Below are positions 52,461 to 61,875 of a stretch of DNA of 64,000 nucleotides, piece by piece (position 1 is the first letter of the stretch; each line of letters starts with the position of its first letter). The stretch is from assembly GCA_031265355.1 (NCBI GenBank), contig JAISCT010000017.1:27307-91306 (forward strand). The letters run 5' to 3'. Both the position numbers and the translations under genes were made by a program. This DNA is from Oscillospiraceae bacterium (lineage in GTDB: Bacteria > Bacillota > Clostridia > Oscillospirales > UBA929). The notes beneath the pieces are model-generated. The model made no database searches, was not told where the DNA came from, and saw only the letters and a program-made list of their open reading frames with translations.

Positions 52461-55400
52461 ACCCCGACGGGTATGTCGCGGTTGGCATACCATGCAAGGT
52501 AGGCTTCCGCTACAGCCGCACAACCCAGAGCGTTGGGGTGAGCGTCGCCCGGCGACGGATAGTAGGCGGGTTTGAGGCAGCCCGGCCTGTTCGGATCTTC
52601 CAGCACATCCGCCATGTCAAACACGTAGTCCACACCTTCGGGTTTACCGGCGATAAACGAATTCAATTGCAGCCAGTTGGTCAGGCCACCGGAGCTGTAG
52701 TCAAACGGCGGTATTGTGAACAGCGTGATAATCGCCTTCGGGTTCGCCAAACGCACGGAGGCCACCATTTTACGGACATTCGCGATAACGTCAGCAGCGG
52801 GACGGGAATGGGCGTTTAAATCGTTCACGCCAAGAACAAGCGTAACCTCGTCGTCCTGTTTTATCCGGCCAAGCCATGCGCCGTCTCTAGCCGCATCGAA
52901 GGCCGTCGCTCCGCTTATACCCACATTATATACGGCTATGTCGCTTGTAGCTGGGCTCTTCTGGAAGCCTTGGGCGATTTGCGCCACCCAGAATTCCTCG
53001 CGGCCATCGTTCGTGCCGACACCTTGGGTAATGGAGTCGCCAATGAATGATATCCGCTTGCCGACGGTTTTCCTGACGGCGTACATGTTCGGGAAAACGC
53101 CCCAAGAGCCGTCATTTCGGAATCCGCCGTTCCCGATCTGCGACGCATAGTCGCCGTTCGTTCTTGAGAACGACCGCGCCAGCGTCGAATGGCAGAGCGG
53201 AACCTGGGCCATCGGCGGGTCAACCGGCTCAAGCGTCCACGAGAAGCAGAGATAATGTCCTTCAGGCAGATTGAAGTCAACCGCGTCCGACCAAAAACGC
53301 TCGCCGGGCAGGGCCACTTTTGAGTCGCTTCCGTCGTATTTGACGCGAACGGCCGTCCCCGACACGATAGAGCCGTCAGGGTTCGCGCCGCCATCAGCGA
53401 TAAAGGCTTCCCTGATCGTGAACTGGCTTCCAAGCTCGATTCCGCCCGTGAAATCACGGTAGTTGGAGAACAGAAACCGCCATTCCTGCCGACCAAAATC
53501 TTTGACCGGCTTTACATAAGAACGGAACGTATATGTCGGGTTGTCGAACATCGACAGCACGGAGCTACCCGTACTGTTTGGAATTGCGGACACATAGTCG
53601 CGCCACACGCCCAAATCCAGCGTCTGTAACGGGACTTTTTCCGCGTAGTCGTCTTTGAAATAGAGCTTCACGATGGGGTTTTGGGCGTTGTCAGGGTTGC
53701 TGAAATCGGCGTATATAAGTCCGCTCGCGCCCGCCGCCACAACGGTGGAATCCGCTGTCCTCGTTTCCACGACACGTCCATCGCCGTCACACATCTCCAG
53801 TATGAACGCGGGCTTGCAATCCAAGCCGGAGCTTGAGTTGTTTGCGGCACTGAATGAAACGCGGAGTTTGCCGTCGTTCGTCATGCCGTAAGTCAGCGGG
53901 TATGCGTCGATTTCCGGCTTGATTACGTGGATCAGACACACAGCCGTGTTGTTAAGACTGTCTGTAGCTGTGATAACCGCGCTTCCAAGCGCCCGAGCCG
54001 TCACAACGCCATCGCCGTCAACGACGGCCTTCGACGTGTCGGAGGCTGTCCACTCGATATTGCCCGAACCGCCGAAAGCGACCAGCTTGTAAGTGGATTC
54101 AGGGTACATCGTCAAAGCGTAATCGCCTATGGCGAAATCAACGTACTCTACCACTGGATTCCAGTAGAAAGAATCGAACGCGCCGCCATCGTGCTTATTG
54201 GAGACGAAACGCAGTTTATCCCCGGCTTTGACGGCGAGGCCAAGCGGCTCAAAGTGATAAGCGCCAACCTGTGGGATATACTTCCACATCGAGCCCTTCG
54301 GCCAGATTTTGTCGTCGTTCTTGTCGATTTTTATCTCAATGCCGTCACCTTGGTTTGTGGCGAGCCGAATCGGTACGCTGGACGACACTTTGATAAAGCC
54401 GTCCTTCGGCGCGACAAACGTGGTCACCGTATCCCACCCGCCGGAGACGGCGGGGTGAGAGAATGCCGCCCCGACTACACCTAAATCCCACGTGTCGCTG
54501 TGGGCAAGCTGTCTCCAGGTGTTGTCCGGCGCCAAATTCGGCATCTGATGATAGTCGTTTTGATTGTGGGTCACATAGCCGTACTTCCAGACCGAACCGT
54601 CGCTTGTGGCGATGGAAAAGCCATCTCTCATATTGTAGTACGATGCGCCGGAACTGTTGGAATCGACGTATTTTATTGTTGGGTTCCAGTATGTGTACGC
54701 ACCGTTGATACCATTTCTCATTTTCACAAGGAAATGCAGCCGCTCGCCCTTGTTTACATGCAGAGACAGCGTTTCTGCGTCCAGCCGTCCATTGCCCGGA
54801 AGCGTTTTCCAGCCGTCGTTTTCGTTCGCGTCAGGCCAAATGAGCTGTCCGTCTTTCACAACGCGCAGAAAGGCGCCGTTAGGACCATCTGTGTAAATCG
54901 TTCCGCCAGGCAAAATATTGATGTCGCCGTCTTTTGGCGCGACAAAAGTGATCGCGGCGTAATACGCCGGGTTGCTGCCCGGGTGAAGACCCTTCGCCCT
55001 GACCGTACCGTATTCATAGCCATCGCGGAGCCACTGGGAATCGGACATGACGGAGCCGTCATATATTGGCATATTGTGGTACGTGCCACTGACGGTGTCA
55101 TAATATTGGTATTTCCACACGTCGCCGCCGCTGGTTTCAATGGTGAAGTCGTCAGCCATACTGAAATAATCCCGCTCGGCAGGGTTATAGTACTCAATGA
55201 CTGGCGTCCAGTACGTGAAAGCGTTCGTCATATCGCCGTTGTTGTTGACGATGAAGCACAGGCGATCCCCTGTATTGACATGTGTACGAACCTGGCCGTA
55301 TTCCAGCGTTGATGAGTTGCGCGGAACCTGTTTCCAGCCATTGGAAAGTGTCCCGCCGTCTTTCGGCCAAATCTGACTCTCATTTTTGAGCGTTATAATG

Positions 55401-58400
55401 AGTACGCCGTTTGGCGAATCCCCCACCCTTATGGGACCGTCTGAGGAAATACAGATCTCCCCTGTTCTCGGCGCTACGAACGTGACTGCACCGCATATCA
55501 CGCCGGAACCCGGATGAATTCCTTCCGGCCCAACGACGCCCAGATTCCACGAGCCGTTGTCCGCGTATTCCCGCCAGTATCCGTTGGAGGAGATGTTGGG
55601 GTATGGGGTATAATCCGTCCCGAATGTGGTGACAGACTGGTATTTCCAAATCGGCCCGTCGGAGGTGGTCCTGGAAAAATCCTCGCCCATGTGAAAATAA
55701 TTTTGGCCCGCCGCGAGAGTGAGCGCGAATCTTGCCTCGAAATTCGCGTCATTTTCCGCAACAAAGCTGTATATGGGTTGTTGGCTTACCTGAGCGCCGC
55801 CCACGTGCCAGCCGTCGAAACTGTAGCCGCTGCTCGGAACCGCCGTCAGCGTGACTTCCGAACCCGGCAGGAAGCTTCCGCCGCCCGAAGCGGAACCGCC
55901 AACACCCGCCGCAACTGTGATTGTATTCGTAATAACCAGACTCACGGTAAGATGGCCGGGTACGATGGCAACGTCATAGTTGGCGCTTGCCGATTCGCCG
56001 GTTATCGGGTAGATTCCCGCAGAGCTGGCCGCGTTCGCCGCACACGAGAATGTGACGGCCAAATCGGAAACAGCATCATTGCCCACTAAATCAACACTGT
56101 CAAAGCTGAGTGTAAATGCCGGATTCGGTTCGCCGACCAAACGCGTCTTGTCATCGACTGTTACGGTGATTGGCTTGCGGGCAATGGTGAAATCCGCGGT
56201 GCCGACGCCGATATGCGTGTCGCTGATTAACGCCGCGGTTACGGTATATTCTCCGGCCTTGACCGGTTTTGCCGCCGAGTTGAGCAATAGCGCGGAGCCG
56301 TCGTAAGGCACACCGGAATAAGTAAACGTAAACGCGGATCCGCCGGCGCTGGCTACAGCCGACGGGTCTCCGACAGGCAAACCGTAAACGGCGGCGGCCG
56401 GCGGCGTAACTGTCACAACCGACTGTTGCGCCGATGTGACGACAATGTTGATTTTCGCTTTTACGTCGCAGGTTAAACCATTTGTAACGAGTGTACCCTC
56501 AATGGGATACGTCCCGTTGACACTGGCGTTATAGCCCTCGTCGTTCCAGTTGACAGCGTAGACCGCTTCGCCGCCAGAAGCAAGCTCCGCTTTGACGGAG
56601 GTTGGCAGATTGATATCACCGAAAGCCGTTCCGGCTGTCACGGCGATATCGACCAAATCATCCACTGACAAAATGTAATCCGTCTGATTCGCGGCAAAGG
56701 GTATGACGGTTTCGTTGTACATAAAATTCTCGATGGTTACGGTCGTCGCGTAGTTGTTATCCGACTGCGAGTTCGTGTTCGTGGCTACGACGCCGATTTT
56801 TATGTCGCCGGCGCCTTTGCCGGTGAACGCGGAGTGGGTGGACGATGTTGAAATCCGCGTCCACTCATCGGCTGGGCTGTATCTGTAATATCCTGTGAAT
56901 GACGTTCCGCTTTTCACAAGTCTCAAATAGCAGACGCTATTGTCTGGCGACACGTCTTGTGTCTGCTTCTCAGTATATCCATTGTTGTATACATGTAACT
57001 GGAAAATATTGGGGCTTCCATTCACTTGCAAACTACCGTGATACCTTCTCATGACGGTGACGGTGGCGTTTGGATTGTCAGCCAAACGGGCGAAAATGCC
57101 CCACGACTGATAATTTTGTCTCGGCGCGTTTGCCGTAATTTTGACGCTTATATCAAAATCGGCATCGTCGGGGCTGCGCATCCAGAGGTTGTTGGCCGTG
57201 TCACGTTCGCCGATATCGCCCAGCTCGCTAAATATCGAGATAGCTGTCTCGGAATCCAGCGTCAATTTGTCTGTTTCTCTTAAAACCTCCCATGAATCTT
57301 CAGAAATAAGTCCCAATTTCAATGTAACCGTTATAGAACAATCCGCCTGAACCGCCGGATTGACCGCGGAAGCCGCCGTAATAACGGCCTTTCCCGGCGC
57401 AACGGCTTTGACAAATCCACTGTCGGAAACGGTCGCGACATCCGGATTGCTGGAATTCCAGACCAAATCCCGCACGTCGTAACCGGCGGGGGCCGTTTCC
57501 GGCATAAGCTGATATGACTTGAACTGCTCCACCGTGGCCGACTGCGGCAATTTTATGTAATCGAAAACGACCGGCCTGACAATTTTCAACGCGCAACCGC
57601 CGCCAACCGGCATATTCACGGTAATCGAATCGTCCTTTACAACGTCCAGAACATCCACGATCATATCATTTTTAGACGCGCCGTCTCTATAAACCTCGGC
57701 GCGATAAGTCACGCCATCTTCGAGGAACCCAAGTGGGAACACCACTTCCCGCGCCGCGTCCGTGGCGGCGGCGGCATACCAGCTCTCTCCGCTGCGGCGG
57801 GCGATCGAGACAAATTCACCGGGCTTTCCGCCAAGGTACAGCGATTCATCCCATGTGGCAGGCATATTTTTCAGGAACGTGTACGCCGGACTGCGACGGT
57901 AGTTTTCGGCGCTGTCGGCCATAACCGGCAGACCGCCCTGAAGTAGCACGTTTAGCGCCAGCTGCTGGACCGTCGTAATGTTGCTGCCGTCCACCGGATA
58001 AATTCTCGGCGTGTAATCGGACGGGCCGACGGAGCCTCGCACAAACGGCAACATCGTGTTCTGGTCGCGGAGATTGCTGTTCTGTTCTTCGCCTCTTACG
58101 GCCTCCCGTTGGATAACGTTCGGCCAAGTCCGGCTCTCGCCGGTGGGTTTGTTCGCGCCGTGGCAGTTTACAATCATTTCTAAGTCAGCGCAGGCCTCGT
58201 AAATACTGTTATACAGTTGCATCCGGCTTTGGTCTTCCCTGTCGAAAAAGTCAATCTTTATGCCCACAATGCCGTGACTCTTCCAGACGGGAAGCCGCGC
58301 CTCGCGTTTGGCGGCTGTATCCATGTTGGCGCAATTCACCCACGCCAGCAGACCGACGCCCTTTGCGCGGCCGTATGCCACAACGTCGTCAAGCCACGCC

Positions 58401-60178
58401 GGGATATCGGGATTCGCGGCGCTAGGGTCAGACTGCCAGCCGTCGTCCATAATAAAATATTTCCAGCCCATTTCGGCGGAGAGGTCAATATACTTCTTAA
58501 TTGCCTCAGGGTCACTTTGCATAGGCCATAGGCCGACTTCCCATGTCCACGCGGCCACGCCGGGAACAACCCAACTCCAGTCGCGGTCGTCCGGCGCAGG
58601 GCTTAAGTTTTCAGCCATTGTGTTCTCAATGAGATTTTTCAACGTTCCTGTGACGACGAACCGCCAAGGCGATTTCCACAAAACGACGGCGCCGCTTGTA
58701 GGGCTTGACGTTTGCTGTTTTGGGAAAGCCAGTTTCAGCGTGGTTCCGCTGATATGCAGCATAGAACCGGTATAAGTGCCGTCCAGCCGCGCTTCACTTA
58801 TAAGGCCCCAATCGCCGCTTGGCGTCTCAAAAAGCGCGGGCATTGTGCGACGGCCACTGACTGTTCCCACGGAATTCATAAAATATTTGTCCTCGTGACA
58901 GTTTGTGTCATCCGATGCGGCAATCAGCGTAGAACCTGCCGGCACGATAAAGGCACTCGTCTCATCGGTGAAAGAAATATTTACACTGGAACCGTTTACG
59001 CGGGAAATGTTATAGCTGTAAGCCGCGCCGTCGTCGTAAGCTCTGAATATTACGTCAAATCTCATATTGGAGCTATCGGACTCTTTTGTGAAGCTAAGCG
59101 TCATCTCGTTGGCTTTATTCGCATATTCCGCGGCTTTGCCCGCAACCATGCTGTATGTTTCGTCGATCAGACCGCTGGATTCCCCCGAATAGGACAGTCC
59201 CGTGGAAAAATCCCCCTGATTCGTTTTCATGCCTATTGGCGAAATATCGACAATCTTTCTGCCGTCCTGAACGATATAATACAAAATCTCACCTTGGCCC
59301 GTCAGCATAACACGGGCCTCCGACTGACCGTTCGGGGAAACGACTGACCACGACTTCGCCAGACTGATAACGGAAATGTCCATCTTTCCAGAAACAGCCT
59401 GTCCATCCGCGATGGCGTTGCACGTTATCGTGACCGTTCCGGCGGAAACTCCCATCACGACGCCGTCCTCAGCTACCGTGGCTATGTCTTCGTCGCTTGA
59501 CGAATAGCTGTACGATACGTTTTCAGCGTCCGCCTTATTCCCATAGAGATCTGAAAACGAGCTTGTAACAGTCGTCGTCTCGCCGACAGGAAGCGTCTTA
59601 CCTGCACTGAGACTCATGAGAAGCAAGTCCCTGTCGGAGACGTACAGCTTCGGCTCGGCCCAGACTGCATGGTCATTGTTTATGCCGTTGCCGCCGTCAT
59701 CCGCGCGAAGACGAAGTTTCTTCGCGCCGGCCGGAATCGTTATACTTGCTGTGCCCCGCACCTGGTTTGGCCTGTAGACAGTGCTATCCTTCAGCAATTC
59801 CTCGCCATCTGCATAGACATAAAAACGGCAGGAACCGTTGTTGTTGCCCTCCTGATAATTGACGCCATAGAAGAACTCCAACTTTGTCGCGCCGAACCCT
59901 TCGATATTATAGTAAACATCTGCCGCCGCATGGCCGCAAACGCCTTCGGCGTAAGTGTTGTACTCGCCATCCGGCTCCATCAGTCTAAGCGGCCTCCAGT
60001 CTCCGCTGTCGGAGGCGTATCCCTCGTTGATCTTTATCGAGCCGCCCCAGCCCACGGAAACGCTTTCCGGCGTTATCTTCTCCAGCGACAGATAGCCTGG
60101 CTCCGCATAAACGAGCCCTGCGGGAGCAGCCGCTATGAGCATGGAAAGCGTCAGGAAAAATGATAAAACCTTCTTCAA
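50240..60178 (-). CDS. Giant secreted protein: GH97 with two SGNH esterase modules
   Basis: 3312 residues from TTG 60178 (GGGGAGGGG, 6 nt gap), giving signal peptide MKKVLSFFLTLSMLIAAAPA to about 25. Order: NPCBM-like (45-180), Big_2 (185-270), GH97 (275-860; WTWEVGLWPMQSDPEAIKKY, MDDGWQ, and Asp643 in KIDFFDRED), Big_2 (870-957), a laminin-G/DUF1349-like domain (957-1153), Big_4 and MBG-like domains (1160-1410), an InlB-B-like repeat (to about 1485), then four copies of a domain with a Y-x-M-x-D-x-F motif (from about 1494, 1670, 1845 and 2573). SGNH hydrolases with GDSITQG are at about 2374-2566 (Ser2382) and 3118-3312 (Ser3126). There is no cell-wall anchor. The Asp points to the retaining, alpha-galactosidase-like GH97 group (inference). 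Confidence 0.88.
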   Translation of the reverse strand: MKKVLSFFLTLSMLIAAAPAGLVYAEPGYLSLEKITPESVSVGWGGSIKINEGYASDSGDWRPLRLMEPDGEYNTYAEGVCGHAAADVYYNIEGFGATKLEFFYGVNYQEGNNNGSCRFYVYADGEELLKDSTVYRPNQVRGTASITIPAGAKKLRLRADDGGNGINNDHAVWAEPKLYVSDRDLLLMSLSAGKTLPVGETTTVTSSFSDLYGNKADAENVSYSYSSSDEDIATVAEDGVVMGVSAGTVTITCNAIADGQAVSGKMDISVISLAKSWSVVSPNGQSEARVMLTGQGEILYYIVQDGRKIVDISPIGMKTNQGDFSTGLSYSGESSGLIDETYSMVAGKAAEYANKANEMTLSFTKESDSSNMRFDVIFRAYDDGAAYSYNISRVNGSSVNISFTDETSAFIVPAGSTLIAASDDTNCHEDKYFMNSVGTVSGRRTMPALFETPSGDWGLISEARLDGTYTGSMLHISGTTLKLAFPKQQTSSPTSGAVVLWKSPWRFVVTGTLKNLIENTMAENLSPAPDDRDWSWVVPGVAAWTWEVGLWPMQSDPEAIKKYIDLSAEMGWKYFIMDDGWQSDPSAANPDIPAWLDDVVAYGRAKGVGLLAWVNCANMDTAAKREARLPVWKSHGIVGIKIDFFDREDQSRMQLYNSIYEACADLEMIVNCHGANKPTGESRTWPNVIQREAVRGEEQNSNLRDQNTMLPFVRGSVGPSDYTPRIYPVDGSNITTVQQLALNVLLQGGLPVMADSAENYRRSPAYTFLKNMPATWDESLYLGGKPGEFVSIARRSGESWYAAAATDAAREVVFPLGFLEDGVTYRAEVYRDGASKNDMIVDVLDVVKDDSITVNMPVGGGCALKIVRPVVFDYIKLPQSATVEQFKSYQLMPETAPAGYDVRDLVWNSSNPDVATVSDSGFVKAVAPGKAVITAASAVNPAVQADCSITVTLKLGLISEDSWEVLRETDKLTLDSETAISIFSELGDIGERDTANNLWMRSPDDADFDISVKITANAPRQNYQSWGIFARLADNPNATVTVMRRYHGSLQVNGSPNIFQLHVYNNGYTEKQTQDVSPDNSVCYLRLVKSGTSFTGYYRYSPADEWTRISTSSTHSAFTGKGAGDIKIGVVATNTNSQSDNNYATTVTIENFMYNETVIPFAANQTDYILSVDDLVDIAVTAGTAFGDINLPTSVKAELASGGEAVYAVNWNDEGYNASVNGTYPIEGTLVTNGLTCDVKAKINIVVTSAQQSVVTVTPPAAAVYGLPVGDPSAVASAGGSAFTFTYSGVPYDGSALLLNSAAKPVKAGEYTVTAALISDTHIGVGTADFTIARKPITVTVDDKTRLVGEPNPAFTLSFDSVDLVGNDAVSDLAVTFSCAANAASSAGIYPITGESASANYDVAIVPGHLTVSLVITNTITVAAGVGGSASGGGSFLPGSEVTLTAVPSSGYSFDGWHVGGAQVSQQPIYSFVAENDANFEARFALTLAAGQNYFHMGEDFSRTTSDGPIWKYQSVTTFGTDYTPYPNISSNGYWREYADNGSWNLGVVGPEGIHPGSGVICGAVTFVAPRTGEICISSDGPIRVGDSPNGVLIITLKNESQIWPKDGGTLSNGWKQVPRNSSTLEYGQVRTHVNTGDRLCFIVNNNGDMTNAFTYWTPVIEYYNPAERDYFSMADDFTIETSGGDVWKYQYYDTVSGTYHNMPIYDGSVMSDSQWLRDGYEYGTVRAKGLHPGSNPAYYAAITFVAPKDGDINILPGGTIYTDGPNGAFLRVVKDGQLIWPDANENDGWKTLPGNGRLDAETLSLHVNKGERLHFLVKMRNGINGAYTYWNPTIKYVDSNSSGASYYNMRDGFSIATSDGSVWKYGYVTHNQNDYHQMPNLAPDNTWRQLAHSDTWDLGVVGAAFSHPAVSGGWDTVTTFVAPKDGFIKVSSSVPIRLATNQGDGIEIKIDKNDDKIWPKGSMWKYIPQVGAYHFEPLGLAVKAGDKLRFVSNKHDGGAFDSFYWNPVVEYVDFAIGDYALTMYPESTYKLVAFGGSGNIEWTASDTSKAVVDGDGVVTARALGSAVITATDSLNNTAVCLIHVIKPEIDAYPLTYGMTNDGKLRVSFSAANNSSSGLDCKPAFILEMCDGDGRVVETRTADSTVVAAGASGLIYADFSNPDNAQNPIVKLYFKDDYAEKVPLQTLDLGVWRDYVSAIPNSTGSSVLSMFDNPTYTFRSYVKPVKDFGRQEWRFLFSNYRDFTGGIELGSQFTIREAFIADGGANPDGSIVSGTAVRVKYDGSDSKVALPGERFWSDAVDFNLPEGHYLCFSWTLEPVDPPMAQVPLCHSTLARSFSRTNGDYASQIGNGGFRNDGSWGVFPNMYAVRKTVGKRISFIGDSITQGVGTNDGREEFWVAQIAQGFQKSPATSDIAVYNVGISGATAFDAARDGAWLGRIKQDDEVTLVLGVNDLNAHSRPAADVIANVRKMVASVRLANPKAIITLFTIPPFDYSSGGLTNWLQLNSFIAGKPEGVDYVFDMADVLEDPNRPGCLKPAYYPSPGDAHPNALGCAAVAEAYLAWYANRDIPVGVKDYYDMADDFSVRTSDGPIWKYQYVTHGGDNYQPLPVLAPADPNGSLSATWRQDGNTGSWGMGYVGAGALHPATTNNWDTAVTFVAPKAGFIRISASGPIVFDKHSVSGGVNLKVDKNNVTIWPKGYDWKKYVSISETDVGGVIFKPMGLRVEAGDRLHFVVNMAGNGVQDNLRWNPIVEYVDFGISDYAVDMYKGLEYRITASHDEVVMWSSSDESVVAVDASGVVTAKALGAAVITAVSDERSAAAVITVANPRAYVSPISFGKASDGKTRVSVSVTNSMDVDYTPTAIFAVYDGSGRLVASRLTSDAIVGAGGEGVLYADFDVAGIDSPTVKQFMWDIDNIPVAAPQEADLGVWAAYGSAVPNSTGNNVLEDFGGHLTRTYKVYVKPTKDFGPQTWRFWFSNIQDTTRSGYPLSEANRLGGYWTVDAAYIADGGANPDGTFVAGTLKQITYGGATTKKVASGEQFWTDDVEFDLPEGHYLCFIWSITRASANDLVPRGEESITYSYYRDGDYASQQSVSGFAYSGRACAAPNLFAVKKNISKRMAFIGDSITQGVGTSDGLDEYWVANIMRAFAASDTTKDIAVWNNGLGWARAYDGSTCGAWLSKVKSADEITLCLGVNDIGVNRSAEDIIDDIKKMVSSIRTANPKAIVTLFTVPTWQFTGESGDKWRSVNGFVRSKPDNVDYVFDIAGVLSRPAPDEHLIIPEYMGPGGDYHPGTAGCRAIADAYLNWYASRG
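52461..54645 (-). repeat. Duplicated module A within the giant gene
   Basis: Repeat-domain copy 3, Big_2-like domain, beta domains and SGNH 1; about 2.2 kb, colinear with module B. Identity is partial (strong in SGNH, weaker in linkers), so the duplication is not recent. Confidence 0.9.
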
Positions 60179-60319
60179 AATGTTCCCCTCCCCTACGAAA
60201 TAAACGATTGTATATAATAATGTCCCCATAAGAGACGACAGCAAAATTGAAAATGGAGCCAACTGGCGACAATGATTTTAACAGCACACAAGGGAAGCGA
60301 CAAAGCAAGGTAAAAGATG

Positions 60320-60348
60320 TTGCAAATGGGGGCGAAATATGGTAAAAT
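60320..60348 (+). promoter_or_regulatory. Promoter of the FNT gene
   Basis: TTGCAA (60320-60325) and TAAAAT (60343-60348) with 17-bp spacing. Confidence 0.65.
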
Positions 60349-60402
60349 AATGGCAGGACAAACATGCGCCGGAGATGATGAGCGATTAGGGGATGATCTG
60401 CT

Positions 60403-61209
60403 ATGGAACTGCGAGGGCCGGCGGCGCTGCCGGGGCTGTTTGCAACCGCCGGGCGGGACAAAGCAGACCTGTCTGCAGGGCGGACGCTGGCGCTGGCCGT
60501 ACTGGCAGGGGTTATCATCGCGTTCGGCGCCGTGACCGCCGGCGTGGCTTCGCATGCCATGGAAAACCCCTCCGCCGCGCGGCTCGTCGCCGGGCTGTTA
60601 TTTCCGTTCGGGCTGGGCATTGTGGTGCTGACAGGCGCGGAACTCTTCACGGGCAACGCCCTGATGGTGCTCTCCGCACTCGACCGTATGGCCGTCCCCG
60701 CCCGGGTGTTGCGCAACTGGGCCCTTGTCTACTTCGGAAATCTGCTCGGCGCGCTGACGGTGGCGGCGGGCTGTGTATTTTTCGGGACTTTGGACCATGC
60801 CGGCGGTACGCTGGCGGTGTACACCATCCGCCTCGCGGCGGCAAAGTGCGCTCTTCCCGTCCCGTCCGGTACTGTACTGGGGTTCTTCTGCAACGTGCTG
60901 GTGTGTCTGGGCGTGGTATGCGCGGGAACCGCACGGGACACATTTGGGAAGATCGCGGGGGCCTATCTGCCGGTCGTCTTCTTCGTCGTCGGCGGTTTTG
61001 AACATGTCGTCGCCAACATGTACTACATACCAGCCGGGCTTCTGGCGCTACGCGTGCCGGCTTACGCGCAAGCAGCCGCGGCGGCGGGCGTCGACACGGC
61101 GTCTCTGACGCTGGCCGGCTGCCTGCATAACTTACTGCCGGTGACGCTCGGCAACCTGCTCGGCGGCGTCGCCGTGGGCCTGCTGCTCCGCGCAGGACAC
61201 CGGCAATAA
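60403..61209 (+). CDS. Formate/nitrite transporter family channel
   Basis: 268 residues, six membrane helices with internal symmetry. FNT motifs: GAELFTGNALM in the first broken helix, FGNLLGAL, and FFVVGGFEHVVANMYYIP with the central conserved His. Whether it carries formate, nitrite or hydrosulfide cannot be told. GC content is like the core. A monocistronic unit behind its own promoter. Confidence 0.93.
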   Translation: MELRGPAALPGLFATAGRDKADLSAGRTLALAVLAGVIIAFGAVTAGVASHAMENPSAARLVAGLLFPFGLGIVVLTGAELFTGNALMVLSALDRMAVPARVLRNWALVYFGNLLGALTVAAGCVFFGTLDHAGGTLAVYTIRLAAAKCALPVPSGTVLGFFCNVLVCLGVVCAGTARDTFGKIAGAYLPVVFFVVGGFEHVVANMYYIPAGLLALRVPAYAQAAAAAGVDTASLTLAGCLHNLLPVTLGNLLGGVAVGLLLRAGHRQ

Positions 61210-61259
61210 GTGCGGTTTGAAAGCGGCCGAAAACATGTAAATGAAACAGGTGTGAAGTT

Positions 61260-61838
61260 ATGCAGGAAATAGCGATTAAAGGCGAGCGGGTTATCCTTGT
61301 CGATGATGCGGATTATAATAGAGCGATGCAATATGCTTGGTCTACGAAACGATGCAATAAACTGGCCAAAACCGTACGCAAATGGCAAGCCACAATCAGG
61401 TTTGCGAGTGAAATTTATCATTTGGGCAGTTACGAAGAAGAGGAATACGCCGCCATGTCGTATGATAAGAAAGCGATTGAGCTATACGGTTCGGACGCGA
61501 GAGTTAACTTTCCTCATTTGACTTATGATGAGCTAAGCGAAAGGCTCTGTCAAATTGAAAAAGAAAATGAGAATATTTTTCACAAGAATCTTTCAAAGCG
61601 TCATCAAGGACGACAATTCTCCAATATTACTAAAACGTCCAAATATATTGGCATTTCACGCTATCGGCAACGCTGGTGGAGAGCGGTTATAAGCTTTCAA
61701 AATAAGCAGTATCATTTAGGCTCGTATAAGAATGAAACAGAAGCGGCATTGGCGTATGATCGCAAAGCTATAGAATTATACGGTGATAATGCGAGGTTAA
61801 ACTTTCCAAGAGAGGCAAGTGAAAAAAGGGAGTCATAG
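61260..61838 (+). CDS. AP2-domain protein with two AP2-like repeats
   Basis: 192 residues. The N-terminus (AIKGERVILVDDADYNRAMQYAW) resembles the start of phage HNH/AP2 homing endonucleases, but the HNH motif is absent. Two repeats end YHLGSY...YDKKAIELYGSDARVNFP (53-85) and YHLGSY...YDRKAIELYGDNARLNFP (151-183). A free-standing DNA-binding protein, perhaps derived from a mobile endonuclease. AT-rich relative to the neighbouring FNT gene. Confidence 0.82.
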   Translation: MQEIAIKGERVILVDDADYNRAMQYAWSTKRCNKLAKTVRKWQATIRFASEIYHLGSYEEEEYAAMSYDKKAIELYGSDARVNFPHLTYDELSERLCQIEKENENIFHKNLSKRHQGRQFSNITKTSKYIGISRYRQRWWRAVISFQNKQYHLGSYKNETEAALAYDRKAIELYGDNARLNFPREASEKRES

Positions 61839-61875
61839 GGAGTGTGGGAGTGTCGGCTTCTCAGGGAACAGCGAA

